A DNA stretch of 64,000 bases from positions 310,001-374,000 of the forward strand of contig NZ_QVID01000001.1 of assembly GCF_003413745.1 (NCBI RefSeq). The letters are read 5' to 3'. Source of the DNA: Marixanthomonas ophiurae. Lineage in GTDB: Bacteria; Bacteroidota; Bacteroidia; Flavobacteriales; Flavobacteriaceae. The notes below the pieces were generated by a model. That model was given only the letters and a program-made list of their open reading frames with translations. It did no database searches and was not told the DNA's origin. Shown one piece after another: positions 25,969 through 35,693 of this stretch. Every line of letters begins with the position of its first letter. The first letter of the stretch is position 1. Made by a program: the position numbers and the translations under genes.

Positions 25969-27327
25969 TTATAAATTAGGTACCCTTACACTACCGCCAA
26001 CCCAACAGCTAAATGTAACTGTTTTTCCGGCCATACTTTGACTGAAGATATCTTGTTTACTAGGCGCACGTTGTCTGTAACTACTAGCTGCCGCTCTTGC
26101 CGAAGAAGCAACTGCTGCATCTACACGAGCTGCTTTATCTGCCATCTCTGCAGCTTTCCAGTTAATCGCTCTTTTTTCAAACGGAGTAGTACCACAGTTG
26201 TTTGCACTTTTAGCGTACATTGTAGCAATACGTAAGTATGAAGTACCATCAGAAGGTTTTATTTCAAGCAATTTTCTGTAATAGGTTCTTGCCTGACCAT
26301 AGCTTCCTTTACCACGGAAGTTATCTGCAATTCTTCTATAGATTTTCACTTTTGCAGCAGGCTCTGTTTCAAGATCGGCCGCTTCGTTGTAGTACTCCAT
26401 GGCTTTGCTTGTATTCCCTTCTTGATCAGCAAGCTGACCTAAGTAATATGCAGACTTTGCCGAAGGCTCTAAGTTGTGTAATTGTTGTACTAGTTTAAAG
26501 AAAAGTGGCGTATCACATTCTTTAGCACTTAAACGACCTGCAGCTCTTTTTAACCAGTTTACATCGTCTTTCTTATTCTCAAAATCTTTTTCATATAATG
26601 GAATCAAGTTAGGGCAATCTGCTAAAATACCAAGTTTACCATTAACGCTACCTTTAACCTGACCATAAGCCTTTAGGTTATTTTCATAAGCGCTCATATA
26701 TCTTTCTTCTTTCGAAGAAAGTTTAGTGCCAGCATCTTGCTTGTCCATATATCCGGTAAGCTTTTCAGCCAATGAATTTTCCTCTTTCTCAATTTTTTCT
26801 GTTACTGCATCATACAGGTCAAAAACTTCTTGAATGTCTTTATTGCCTTCATCATATAAATCTACAGCTAACGAAAAGAAAGCATACAATGCCTTTGGGC
26901 TTGTAAAGTCTTCTTCATGTTTGGTAAAAGCTTCATTAAAAGCATCAAATTGCTCTTGCTTTGTACCAATTCCATTTTCATACTTAAGTTTTGCTATATC
27001 TGATAATACTTCACCTTGCTTAGTTTTCTTAGGAAAATTCTCCAATCTAAGGTTATATGATTCAATCAAACTTTGAATCTTTTCTTTATCGCCGTTATCT
27101 ATAAAATGCTTGAACATTTTTTCGGCATATTGATAGGTTGCCAAATTATAGTTTGGACAATCTTTTATAAGTTTTTCGTAATAAGGCAATGCAGCCTCAT
27201 AGTTTTTAGCTTTGGCCGGCTCAACAAATAAGGACAAGTTAAGTTGACAATCGTCCATTTGAGCGAAACTCTTACCACCAACCAATAGGGTTAAGGCCGT
27301 TAAAATTAAAATCGCTTTCGTTTTCAT
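25969..27327 (-). CDS. Exported TPR-repeat protein
   Basis: 452 residues with a signal peptide (ILILTALTLLVGGKSFAQ) and tetratricopeptide-like helices in the N-terminal part (YEAALPYYEKLIKDCPNYN) and C-terminal part (SAYYLGQLADQEGNTSKAMEYYNEA, here in two overlapping units, and GQARTYYRKLLEIKPSDG). An Ala/Arg-rich helix and a short hydrophobic tail end the protein. TPRs suggest a scaffolding role in the periplasm, perhaps in outer-membrane biogenesis given lptC and the barrel protein beside it; no specific function can be assigned. Confidence 0.85.
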   Translation of the reverse strand: MKTKAILILTALTLLVGGKSFAQMDDCQLNLSLFVEPAKAKNYEAALPYYEKLIKDCPNYNLATYQYAEKMFKHFIDNGDKEKIQSLIESYNLRLENFPKKTKQGEVLSDIAKLKYENGIGTKQEQFDAFNEAFTKHEEDFTSPKALYAFFSLAVDLYDEGNKDIQEVFDLYDAVTEKIEKEENSLAEKLTGYMDKQDAGTKLSSKEERYMSAYENNLKAYGQVKGSVNGKLGILADCPNLIPLYEKDFENKKDDVNWLKRAAGRLSAKECDTPLFFKLVQQLHNLEPSAKSAYYLGQLADQEGNTSKAMEYYNEAADLETEPAAKVKIYRRIADNFRGKGSYGQARTYYRKLLEIKPSDGTSYLRIATMYAKSANNCGTTPFEKRAINWKAAEMADKAARVDAAVASSARAAASSYRQRAPSKQDIFSQSMAGKTVTFSCWVGGSVRVPNL

Positions 27328-27350
27328 AGTTATAATTTAGTGTTTAATAA

Positions 27351-28607
27351 TTAGTCTATCAATCTTTTTTGAAACCACCTGTCGTTTAATGACAAGCTTA
27401 TAAATGCGTTGAAGAAATTTTCTTGAATAAGGCCAGCATCTTTAGTTCCGCGCCTTCCCACCTCAAAACCGAGGTTAATATTAGAAAATGACTTGCTTAC
27501 TGGTAATCCTACTCCAAAAGATATGCCAAACTCATTAATATCTTCACCATTTACATTGATTCCAGTACCTTCAAAACGCATTCCAGCTCTATAAACGACA
27601 CGTTTCCAGTAACTACCAAATCCATTGTAGTTTGGAATATAAAAACCACCCACTCTGTATTTCGACGCGTCTTTAAACTCAACATTATCAAGTGTGAACG
27701 TACGGTTGGTAAAGTTACTCGTTTTTTGGTTGGTGTACTCAGCACCTACATACCAGTTTTTAGGTTTCCCAATTCCTGCTCCTACGGTGATTTGTGAAGG
27801 AAAAGAAAAGTCAGTATCTTCAACTTCTATATCCCTTGCATCAACAATAGCTTCGGCACCTTCAGAATTTATAATAACTGACGCTATTTCTCGTGAGTTT
27901 TCTGAAGTAAAATCAGTTTCAGGAGTGTACGTTAATGAGGTGGACAGTTCCAACTTTTCCGTTATCATAGTTTTATACGCTGCTCCAAAGTTAAAACTAA
28001 ACCCTAACAAATCTGATTTATTTATCTCCCGGGAAGCGAACTCAATATCTTCTTGAGCGTTTAAGGCTTTGTTTTCAATATTTCCGAAGTTGTAATTTGC
28101 ATCTACGCCAAAACTAAGCTTTGGTGTAATTTGGTACGCCAACGTTAAAAAAGCTTTATTTATACCACCCGTTCCAGTATATCTTGTAATGGACCTTCCG
28201 GTTTCGGTCTGTTTTTCATTTTGTAATTGATACCCTACAGAAGTGTAAGGTATTAAACCAAAACTGGCTCCAAACTTACCTATAGGAATCCCCACTGCTA
28301 TATAATCTAACGAAGTAGTCGACGCGTTTTGAGAATCGCCGTCGGTTTTCAATGTACTTTGTTTGTGACTAGCTCCAACAGTAAAATTCACCAATTCAAG
28401 TCCTGCTACACTAGCTGGGTTTTGAAGATTAAGGTGAATACTATCTGAAAGAACTCCAATACCACCCATCATTCTATTTTCGGCAGTACCTTTAAACTTT
28501 AAAGAACCTATTCCGTAAAATGAATACGGGGACGTGGTTCCTTCCTGTGCCATAGCAGCACTTGCTATAAATAGTACTAAAACCGTTACTATAATTCGTT
28601 TTAACAT
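27351..28607 (-). CDS. Outer-membrane beta-barrel protein, FadL/OmpP1-like
   Basis: About 418 residues starting at ATG 28607 (MLKRIIVTVLVLFIASAAMA signal). An in-frame TTG just upstream is less likely, because the ATG overlaps the coaX stop as TGATG. The mature protein starts with SPYSFYGIGSL, contains an early NLQNPASVAGL segment as in FadL-type barrels, and has many alternating amphipathic strands (LSFGVDANYNFG, WYVGAEYTNQ). It ends in a strand-rich FISLSLNDRWFQKR. Probable outer-membrane channel or structural protein; the substrate is unknown. Confidence 0.85.
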   Translation of the reverse strand: MLKRIIVTVLVLFIASAAMAQEGTTSPYSFYGIGSLKFKGTAENRMMGGIGVLSDSIHLNLQNPASVAGLELVNFTVGASHKQSTLKTDGDSQNASTTSLDYIAVGIPIGKFGASFGLIPYTSVGYQLQNEKQTETGRSITRYTGTGGINKAFLTLAYQITPKLSFGVDANYNFGNIENKALNAQEDIEFASREINKSDLLGFSFNFGAAYKTMITEKLELSTSLTYTPETDFTSENSREIASVIINSEGAEAIVDARDIEVEDTDFSFPSQITVGAGIGKPKNWYVGAEYTNQKTSNFTNRTFTLDNVEFKDASKYRVGGFYIPNYNGFGSYWKRVVYRAGMRFEGTGINVNGEDINEFGISFGVGLPVSKSFSNINLGFEVGRRGTKDAGLIQENFFNAFISLSLNDRWFQKRLID

Positions 28608-29335
28608 CAATGTTTATTATGTTCTAAAATGTGGTTTAATCCCTGTAATAAAAAATTTGAGGTGGCAAAGATGTCATTTTTTAGGCGATCTCGCAAAAAA
28701 TGAGCGTCCCCTCCTGTTAAAATAACTGTTAAATTCTTAAAATCGGTTGCATATGCTGCAATAAAACCATCAATTTCATAACAAATTCCATTAATGGCAC
28801 CGCTGTGCAAAGATCCTATTGTAGAACTACCAATATACTTACCTATTGGCTCTGCTTCCAATAACGGAAGTTTTTCAGTAAACGTATGCATGGCTTTGTA
28901 CCGCATTTGCAAGCCTGGCGAAATAGCCCCTCCTTTATAGTTGTTATCTTCAGAAAGAAAGTCGTAGGTTATACAAGTTCCTGCATCGATTACCAACACG
29001 TTTTTATTAGGATACTCCACTGCAGCAGCACTTATTAATGCGATACGGTCTACACCTAACGTGCCCGGTGTGGCATATTCGTTATTAAAAGGAATGGAGG
29101 TGGAATGGCTCAACACCAAAACCGAATATATATTTTTTAGTTTGGTAAGGTGCGCTTCGCTTATTTTACCTACACTTGAAATGATACACTTTTCAATTTG
29201 CGAGTATTTATTCTTTATTTCTGATAGCGTTTCAAAAAAATCACCTTTAATTGTGGTTTTCTTTATCTGAAGCTCTCCATTTTTAAAAACAGCGAGCTTG
29301 ATCAAGGTATTTCCTACATCAATTATTAAGTTCAT
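28607..29335 (-). CDS. coaX: CoaX, type III pantothenate kinase
   Basis: 242 residues; phosphorylates pantothenate in the first step of CoA synthesis. The ASKHA-fold motifs are intact: DVGNTLIKLAVF near the start, TPGTLGVDRIALISAA in the middle and DAGTCITYDFL followed by GGAISPGLQMR. ATG 29335 gives MNLIIDVGN; the open frame upstream adds ten residues with no family support. It is the first gene of the envelope operon and divergent from tRNA-Phe. Confidence 0.94.
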   Translation of the reverse strand: MNLIIDVGNTLIKLAVFKNGELQIKKTTIKGDFFETLSEIKNKYSQIEKCIISSVGKISEAHLTKLKNIYSVLVLSHSTSIPFNNEYATPGTLGVDRIALISAAAVEYPNKNVLVIDAGTCITYDFLSEDNNYKGGAISPGLQMRYKAMHTFTEKLPLLEAEPIGKYIGSSTIGSLHSGAINGICYEIDGFIAAYATDFKNLTVILTGGDAHFLRDRLKNDIFATSNFLLQGLNHILEHNKH

Positions 29336-29434
29336 TTTTACAAGTAAGTGCGTAAAAATAAACAATGAAGCAACATAAGGTTGTTAAGAGGATATTAAAT
29401 TGAAAAATTATTAGAATATTTTTTACATTTATGT

Positions 29435-29464
29435 TTTGCAAAATATAAATAACGTTTATATTTG
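29435..29464 (+). promoter_or_regulatory. tRNA-Phe promoter
   Basis: TTTG (29435-29438), an 18-bp spacer and TATATTTG (29457-29464) match the Bacteroidota -33 TTTG / -7 TAnnTTTG pair exactly. The tRNA begins 15 bp downstream. Confidence 0.85.
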
Positions 29465-29479
29465 CACCCGCTTTAAGCA

Positions 29480-29552
<73 letters not shown>

Positions 29553-29560
29553 CATAAATT

Positions 29561-29591
29561 CCCTGTAAGTCTTTGACTTGCAGGGTTTTTT
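29561..29591 (+). terminator. Terminator after tRNA-Phe
   Basis: Stem CCCTGTAAGTC / GACTTGCAGGG with one G-T pair and a three-base loop, followed by six Ts. Nine bases after the tRNA. Confidence 0.9.
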
Positions 29592-29732
29592 GTTTTATGT
29601 GTAAAACAAAAGTGTACAACATTTTACAAATTATTTTTTCTCATAGTCTCTATATCAAGGCCTAAAGTAATATAGTGATTCTTTATTTATCAATATGCAA
29701 AGTCTCAAAATCTTTATTATTACACATCCAGT

Positions 29733-32720
29733 TTAAATAAACATATTTTTATCCGAATTATTCACATTGGAAAGTCTCGGGTCTGGTAAAAATTTTTGAA
29801 ATTTTATAGAGTCAACTACAATAGAATAATATCCTAAGTCATTAACAACTTTACCTGTTATTAAATATACTCCATTAGCACGTACCGTATATTTTTGTGC
29901 TATGTTGGGAAAATGAACAGTATCAAAAATAGTTCCCTTAAAATCAATAAAGGTTCCAAAATTCATACGATCACCTTTAGCAGTATTGGTTCCCTTTAAA
30001 GTAATCAATTTACCAAAAATAGTTATTTGCTTATTCTCAAACAGCGGAATGTCCTTGGCCAAAATATTCTTTACAACATACTTTTCAATTAAATTAAAAT
30101 ATCCATTTAATGGAAAACCTATTAACTCCATCTCGTCATAAGCATCTATTAGTTTATTTGTGGTAATTTCAGGTAATTTAAAACTAACAGATCTAGAGTG
30201 GAAGAGTTTTGGTGCAGAAACATCGCACGGTTTTTTTATGACTTTTAAATGCGCTTCCCACATGATTTGATGTTTATCCAACCTTGTAAAACGAAAAGCA
30301 TCTATTCTAATCAAAATGATTAACTGTTCTAGGCTTATGGGAACCCTGTCGATAAAATCATCAAAACTTTCAAAAATGCCAAAGGTACTTCGCGATTCTA
30401 TAACTTTTTGAATGGTTCTAACCTCTAAATCCTTAATTAATTGAAAGCCTAAATAAATAGTTTTGTTTTGGATTATTGTTTCTGATAAACTATTATTAAT
30501 ACAGGGCTTCTCCACAATACCTCCTTGCATTTTTATTTCCTGCACATATGTTTCAATAGAATAAAAGCCACCCCCGTTATTCAATACGGCCACCATAAAT
30601 TCTAACGGAAAGTATTTTTTAAGATATAAGCTTTGGTAACTTTCAACTGCATAAGAAGCAGAATGTCCCTTAGCAAAAGCATATCCTGCAAAAGCACTTA
30701 CCTGACCCCAAATTTCCTCGATTAATTTTTCAGGGTATCCTTTTATAATACAATTATCCTTAAACTTTTTTTCAATTGCTCTAATCTCTTTATTGGATCG
30801 GGACTTACCACTCATTCCTCGACGTAGGATATCTGCTTCGCCCAAATCCAAACCTGCAAAATAATGAGCAACTTTTAAGACATCCTCTTGGTAAACCATT
30901 ACACCATAGGTCTCTTTTAAAATCTCTAGTAAAACAGGATGTCCATTTTTCCGTTTTTCAGGAAACTTATGTCTGAGAATATATTCATCTTTCATACCTC
31001 CATTGGTTACTCCGGGACGGATAATGGAGCTGGCAGCCACAAGTCCAAGATAGTCTTGAGTTTCTAATTTGGTCATTAAAACCCGCATGGCGGGTGACTC
31101 TACATAAAAAACCCCCATACAATCACCAGTTTTGAGCATATTGTTTATGGCAGGATCCGACTTAAATTTGGATACCATATCAATATCAGCCACTTTAGCG
31201 TCTGGTTGATTATAGGCTATGATCTCCAAACATTCTTTAATTTTTGAAAGTCCTCGTTGCGCTAAAATATCGAATTTAAAGATACCCACATCTTCAGCAA
31301 TGTTCATATCAATTTGAACAGTCTGAAAACCTTTAGGAGGCATAAAAGTAGCTGTATAGTAATTGATTGGTTTTTTGGTGATTAATATCCCACCCGAATG
31401 AACACTCAGATAATTAGGAAACCCATGAATCAGTTTTCCGTATTTAACGATTAATTGAATGTACTCATCATTTTTGGTGTCCGTATTGTTTCCCTTTAAA
31501 AAACTGTCAATCTCAGCTTTTGGCAACCCAAATACTTTTCCTAATTCCCGAACGACAGCTCTAAATTTAAAGGTAACATAGGTGCCCATTAGGGCTGTAT
31601 TTTTAAATCGGTTAAAAATATAATGGGTTATATCATCCCTATCCCGCCATGAGAAATCAAGATCGAAATCGGGTGGGGACGATCTATATACATTTATAAA
31701 GCGTTCGAAATAAAGATCCAATTCTATAGGATCTACATTGGTAATACCGATAATATAGGCTACTATACTGTTTGCCCCGCTACCCCGCCCTATATATGGG
31801 TAGTTCTTGGATTTTGCATATTGCAGTAAATCCCAGTTTATCAAAAAATAAGAAACAAAGTCCATTTCTTTTATGGCCTTCAACTCCTTCTCTATTCTTT
31901 GAAAGACGATGTTATCTGCATGGGGATATCGATATGCTATATTATCGAAAACCAATTTTCGCAAGTAGGTATAATCTTCTTGTTTATTAGCTAAGTAACA
32001 TTCTTGATTTTGGTTTTCCCGATTGTTATTGAATAAAAAGTGAACATTGGAGTTTTCAAGAAGATAGTTGGTGTTTTCTATTGCTTTGGGAAACGATTCA
32101 AAAACAGAAAGCAGTTCATCTTTTGAAATCATTTTATCTGTTTTTGAGCCTTGCTCCGTTTCTGGCAACTTGCTCAATAAAATATTCAAATCAATAGCCC
32201 TTAGCAACCGATGGGCATTGTAATCATTTTGGTTTCTGAAGGATACAGGTTGTTGAATTACTAAATTATCATAGTGCTTGTAACAAGAGAACAATAGTTT
32301 TCGCAGAGAAACAATAGATATCCCTATAAACTCGTTCGTAGAAAATTCTTTCTTCTCTAATTCTAATACTTTCTCAAAGGGATATATAAAAAAACAGTTT
32401 TTCAGTTTGGGGCATAGTTCTGGAAAGTCTTTTTTTTTATGAAGGTGCTCGGTAAGAAATCCATTGATATTTTGAAACCCAATATTGTCTTTTGCTATAA
32501 CTACATACTCCTGTTTTGTACCGTTTCTAAAGTCTACCCCAACCGAAACATCGATATTATAATTTGGAGCATTTTTTATCATGCTCAAGCAAGCCGATGT
32601 AGAGTTTATATCGGTCAGTGCCAATTGCTTTATATTGTTTTGCTGCGCTAATTCCAAAAGTTCAATTTCAGAAAAAGTGCCATAACGAAGCGAATAATAT
32701 GTGTGACAATTCGTGTACAT
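29733..32720 (-). CDS. DnaE-like DNA polymerase III alpha subunit, accessory copy
   Basis: 995-residue C-family polymerase, shorter than a replicative DnaE (about 1100-1500). Palm aspartates are in PPDFDLDF (about residue 352) and FKFDILAQRG (about residue 482). A fingers region with GRGSGANSIVAY, a helix-hairpin-helix region and a C-terminal OB fold (ITIFGKLITLKGTNTAKGD) are recognisable. The N-terminal PHP domain is degenerate: the first metal motif reads NCHTYYSLRYG instead of HxHS, and ALTDINS replaces TDHG, so proofreading-type PHP activity is unlikely. Its ATG overlaps the stop of the Y-family polymerase (TAATG). The layout suggests an error-prone DnaE2-type translesion polymerase working with its two operon partners. 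Confidence 0.88.
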   Translation of the reverse strand: MYTNCHTYYSLRYGTFSEIELLELAQQNNIKQLALTDINSTSACLSMIKNAPNYNIDVSVGVDFRNGTKQEYVVIAKDNIGFQNINGFLTEHLHKKKDFPELCPKLKNCFFIYPFEKVLELEKKEFSTNEFIGISIVSLRKLLFSCYKHYDNLVIQQPVSFRNQNDYNAHRLLRAIDLNILLSKLPETEQGSKTDKMISKDELLSVFESFPKAIENTNYLLENSNVHFLFNNNRENQNQECYLANKQEDYTYLRKLVFDNIAYRYPHADNIVFQRIEKELKAIKEMDFVSYFLINWDLLQYAKSKNYPYIGRGSGANSIVAYIIGITNVDPIELDLYFERFINVYRSSPPDFDLDFSWRDRDDITHYIFNRFKNTALMGTYVTFKFRAVVRELGKVFGLPKAEIDSFLKGNNTDTKNDEYIQLIVKYGKLIHGFPNYLSVHSGGILITKKPINYYTATFMPPKGFQTVQIDMNIAEDVGIFKFDILAQRGLSKIKECLEIIAYNQPDAKVADIDMVSKFKSDPAINNMLKTGDCMGVFYVESPAMRVLMTKLETQDYLGLVAASSIIRPGVTNGGMKDEYILRHKFPEKRKNGHPVLLEILKETYGVMVYQEDVLKVAHYFAGLDLGEADILRRGMSGKSRSNKEIRAIEKKFKDNCIIKGYPEKLIEEIWGQVSAFAGYAFAKGHSASYAVESYQSLYLKKYFPLEFMVAVLNNGGGFYSIETYVQEIKMQGGIVEKPCINNSLSETIIQNKTIYLGFQLIKDLEVRTIQKVIESRSTFGIFESFDDFIDRVPISLEQLIILIRIDAFRFTRLDKHQIMWEAHLKVIKKPCDVSAPKLFHSRSVSFKLPEITTNKLIDAYDEMELIGFPLNGYFNLIEKYVVKNILAKDIPLFENKQITIFGKLITLKGTNTAKGDRMNFGTFIDFKGTIFDTVHFPNIAQKYTVRANGVYLITGKVVNDLGYYSIVVDSIKFQKFLPDPRLSNVNNSDKNMFI

Positions 32721-33934
32721 TATTGTTTTCTGTGGGCTAACAAAATTGGAGGTTCCCCATTAAAAGGATTACGGTTATTGCGAATCGATTTTACATCCAT
32801 TGTAGAAGCGCGCATAACTGTATTACTGCCATAGCGATTGCGTATATTGTCTAATGAGGCATACAGGTTTAATCTTTTTAAATTATCGTCGAAAAGATCA
32901 ATTTGGTAATGTCCGCTGACCAGATGGGAGAAATTGACCCCTATCAAGCGTATTAATACACTTCTATTGTAAAGTTTATTGAATAGATTGTGGATTAATG
33001 GGATAAGCACATGATCCGCACTGGTATATGGAATTTTCATTTGTTTAGAATATGTACTGAAATCTGAATACCTAATTTTTACAGAAACGCAGGAGGTAAG
33101 TTTATTTCCTTGACGTAATTGATAGGCTAAGTTTTCACCCATGGCACTGAGACAGGACTCGATCTTTTTAACATCAATAGTATCCTTGTTAAAAGTTCGC
33201 TCGTTAGAAATTGACTTTCTTTCATTATACTGAATTACGGGTGAGCTGTCAATTCCATTAGCTCTATTCCATATGATTCTACCATTCTTACCCAATACCG
33301 AAACAACCATTTCTAAAGGCATATTCTGTAATGTTTTTATATGGTGGACACCTAGATTTCTTAGCTTTTGGGCAGTTACCTTTCCTACCATCGGAATTTT
33401 CCGTATCGACAAGGGGGCTAAAAAATCTTTTTCAAAACCTACATCTATTTTTATCTGGTTATTTGGTTTGGCCTCGCCAGTGGCAACTTTTGAAACCACT
33501 TTGTTTTGGGACAACCCAAAGGATATGGGCAATCCCGTTTCTTTAATCACTGTTTCTCGTATTTGTTTTGAAAATTTATAATTTCCAAAAAAACGATCCA
33601 TCCCGGTTAAATCTGCATAAAACTCATCAACGCTTGTTTTTTCAAATACGGGAACTTCATTTTTAATGATATCAGTAACCATATCGGAATATTTCATATA
33701 TATTCCAGCATCTCCCCGAATCACAATTGCTTGTGGACATAATTGTCTAGCCATTTTCATAGCCATTCCCGAATGAACACCAAAACGACGGGTTTCATAG
33801 CTACACGCAGCAACCACCCCTCTATCCCCAGTACCTCCAACAAGGACCGGTTTTTTATTAAGCTTAGAGTCTAATAGACGTTCTACTGATACAAAGAAAG
33901 TATCTAGGTCTAGGTGTAAAATTGATTTATTCAC
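32720..33934 (-). CDS. dinB: Y-family DNA polymerase (DinB/UmuC-like)
   Basis: 404-residue translesion polymerase. The palm has LHLDLDTFFVSVE, YETRRFGVHSGM and SVDEFYADLTGM, which supply the three catalytic acids. The helix-hairpin-helix thumb shows RKIPMVGKVTAQKLRNLGV. Near residue 345 there is QIDLF, a good beta-clamp binding motif, followed by a UmuC-like LDNIRNRYGSNTVMRA. The start is GTG 33934; the codon directly before it in frame is a stop, so no earlier start exists. A strong Shine-Dalgarno (33939-33946) precedes it. It overlaps the DnaQ/GIY-YIG gene by 8 bp and dnaE-like by 1 bp. Confidence 0.9.
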   Translation of the reverse strand: MNKSILHLDLDTFFVSVERLLDSKLNKKPVLVGGTGDRGVVAACSYETRRFGVHSGMAMKMARQLCPQAIVIRGDAGIYMKYSDMVTDIIKNEVPVFEKTSVDEFYADLTGMDRFFGNYKFSKQIRETVIKETGLPISFGLSQNKVVSKVATGEAKPNNQIKIDVGFEKDFLAPLSIRKIPMVGKVTAQKLRNLGVHHIKTLQNMPLEMVVSVLGKNGRIIWNRANGIDSSPVIQYNERKSISNERTFNKDTIDVKKIESCLSAMGENLAYQLRQGNKLTSCVSVKIRYSDFSTYSKQMKIPYTSADHVLIPLIHNLFNKLYNRSVLIRLIGVNFSHLVSGHYQIDLFDDNLKRLNLYASLDNIRNRYGSNTVMRASTMDVKSIRNNRNPFNGEPPILLAHRKQ

Positions 33935-35327
33935 TCAGCACCTCCTTCTCAAATTGAACTACGTTTTTGTATGGATTTTTTTTGAGGTAACTTCTAATAA
34001 TTTGACTGGTATGATAGGTATGATGCATGGGAGAAAGAAAGTTCTCTATTTCTTCTACATTGGAGAAACCTTCACTTTCATCCACAAAACCAAAGCCCCG
34101 ATACCTCCCTTCCTTTATAAGCACAATGGATTTTTCGTCGCTATTTCTTCCGTTGCCATAAATAATATAGGTGGGTTTGTCATCATTTAAGTGTTCTATC
34201 GCTGCACCCACCTTTTTGTTATAATCCTCTATTTCTTCCGTCCCATCACAAATACCTTCACAATTATTTATTTTATAGTGTGAGCACACTTCGACGTTAC
34301 TCTGTAAACCACAATAACGAGGGCATAAATTATATGTCTCACATATATACTCCAACCGTTCACGAGCTAGTGTTCTATTATAAAACGTCATTAAGGAATC
34401 ATCTGTAGCCTTAGTTTTGGTAATGGCCAATTGAATGATGTTTCTTTGGTTTTTATATGAAATGATTTTATAAGAGCTTTGAGGTCTTTTTTGCGCTCTG
34501 TTAAACTTAGGATAGTATTTCTTTATTAATTCCGATTCCAATAAAAGGGCGGTAAGTTCATTTCCCGTTTCCTCATGCTCAATAAAGAATGATTCTTGAC
34601 ACATTAAATACCCCTTATTCTTTTTATTGTAGATATGGGACAAAACCCTTTTCTTTATATTCTTAGCTTTTCCCACATATATCACTTTTTGACCTTTATT
34701 CTTAAAAAGATAGATTCCTGCGGAATTGGGTAAATCCAATATCTGTTTTGAATTTAAGTGTGGTGGTAAAGAAGCTTCCTTGGATCTGGGGTTTAAAAAT
34801 TGATTGAAAACTTCATAGTTTTCATCCAAACTCATCAATCTCTGAAATAAAATTACCGTAGCATCGGTATCCCCTTCTGCCCTATGTCTGTTTTCAATGG
34901 GTATATTTATTGAACTGCAAATGCGACCCAAGCTATAACTTAAAAGATGAGGAATTAATTTTCTTGACAAACGAACCGTACATAGCTTTTTTCGGTCAAA
35001 TTCCATTCCCAATCTGCGGAATTCATTTCGTATTACATTATAATCGAAATGGACATTGTGGGCGACAAAAATGGTATTTTCAGTAATCTTTTGAATTTCT
35101 TCAGCCACTTCATAAAATAGTGGTGCACCTTCCACCGTTTCATTGGATATGCCTGTTAACGCTGTAATATGGTGAGGAATTATCTTTTCAGGATTTATAA
35201 GTGTGGTGTATTTATCTAAAATTTCACCATTTTGCAGGATGACAACACATATTTCCGTTATCCTATTCCCACGCATTCCACCGCCCGTAGTTTCTACATC
35301 GACTATGGAGAATTTTTTGTTTTCCAT
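33927..35327 (-). CDS. DEDDh exonuclease fused to UvrC-like GIY-YIG nuclease
   Basis: 466 residues. The N-terminal 3'-5' exonuclease (epsilon/DnaQ type) shows IVDVETTGG, VAHNVHFDYNVI and HRAEGDTDA, so all DEDDh residues are present. A GIY-YIG domain follows (about residues 200-285: AGIYLFKNKG, IYVGKAKNIKKRV) with the downstream Glu in LLLESELIKKYYP. The C-terminal part has the UvrC-type cysteine cluster NLCPRYCGL, CSHYKINNCEGIC. The combination resembles Cho/DnaQ fusions. As first gene of the polymerase operon it could supply proofreading or lesion incision; its exact role is inferred. Confidence 0.9.
   Translation of the reverse strand: MENKKFSIVDVETTGGGMRGNRITEICVVILQNGEILDKYTTLINPEKIIPHHITALTGISNETVEGAPLFYEVAEEIQKITENTIFVAHNVHFDYNVIRNEFRRLGMEFDRKKLCTVRLSRKLIPHLLSYSLGRICSSINIPIENRHRAEGDTDATVILFQRLMSLDENYEVFNQFLNPRSKEASLPPHLNSKQILDLPNSAGIYLFKNKGQKVIYVGKAKNIKKRVLSHIYNKKNKGYLMCQESFFIEHEETGNELTALLLESELIKKYYPKFNRAQKRPQSSYKIISYKNQRNIIQLAITKTKATDDSLMTFYNRTLARERLEYICETYNLCPRYCGLQSNVEVCSHYKINNCEGICDGTEEIEDYNKKVGAAIEHLNDDKPTYIIYGNGRNSDEKSIVLIKEGRYRGFGFVDESEGFSNVEEIENFLSPMHHTYHTSQIIRSYLKKNPYKNVVQFEKEVLSE
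33939..33946 (-). promoter_or_regulatory. Unusually strong Shine-Dalgarno for the Y-family polymerase
   Basis: Minus-strand AGGAGGTG ends 4 bases before the GTG start at 33934. Perfect anti-SD complementarity is rare in Bacteroidota. Here it supports the GTG start and independent translation initiation inside the overlap. Confidence 0.6.
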
Positions 35328-35344
35328 CCTTGATTTATTTATTA

Positions 35345-35352
35345 CAAAAGTA
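35345..35352 (-). promoter_or_regulatory. Probable promoter of the polymerase operon
   Basis: Minus-strand TACTTTTG matches TAnnTTTG and lies 17 bp before the first ATG (35327), leaving a leader of only about ten bases. A weak inverted repeat TCCA...TGGA (35380-35393) overlaps the expected -33 region. No -33 TTTG is clear. The stretch from here to about 35690 shows no gene. Confidence 0.45.
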
Positions 35353-35693
35353 TAAAATAAAACGGATTAAAGGAAATATTCCATTATATTGGATTTATTC
35401 CCAATTTATTATCTCGAGCACTACATATTTCTCCTTTTTCTTTATAGTTTATCGATATCTTTCCATCCCCCTTTTTTTCCATAATGTTCTGACAACAATT
35501 ATTTTAGAATAGAAGTTTCCTAAACTTTAGATGCAATTTCGATTCTTGGCGAGGGTAAAATATTAATAATTCAAGGTGCTTACAGCATTTTTTATTTTAT
35601 ATAATAATTTAAAAGTAGAACATTTGCTGAACATTTTATTTAAAAACGGGGCGATAAGCACCACCCGGGAAAATAATACCCAACTCTTTTTTA

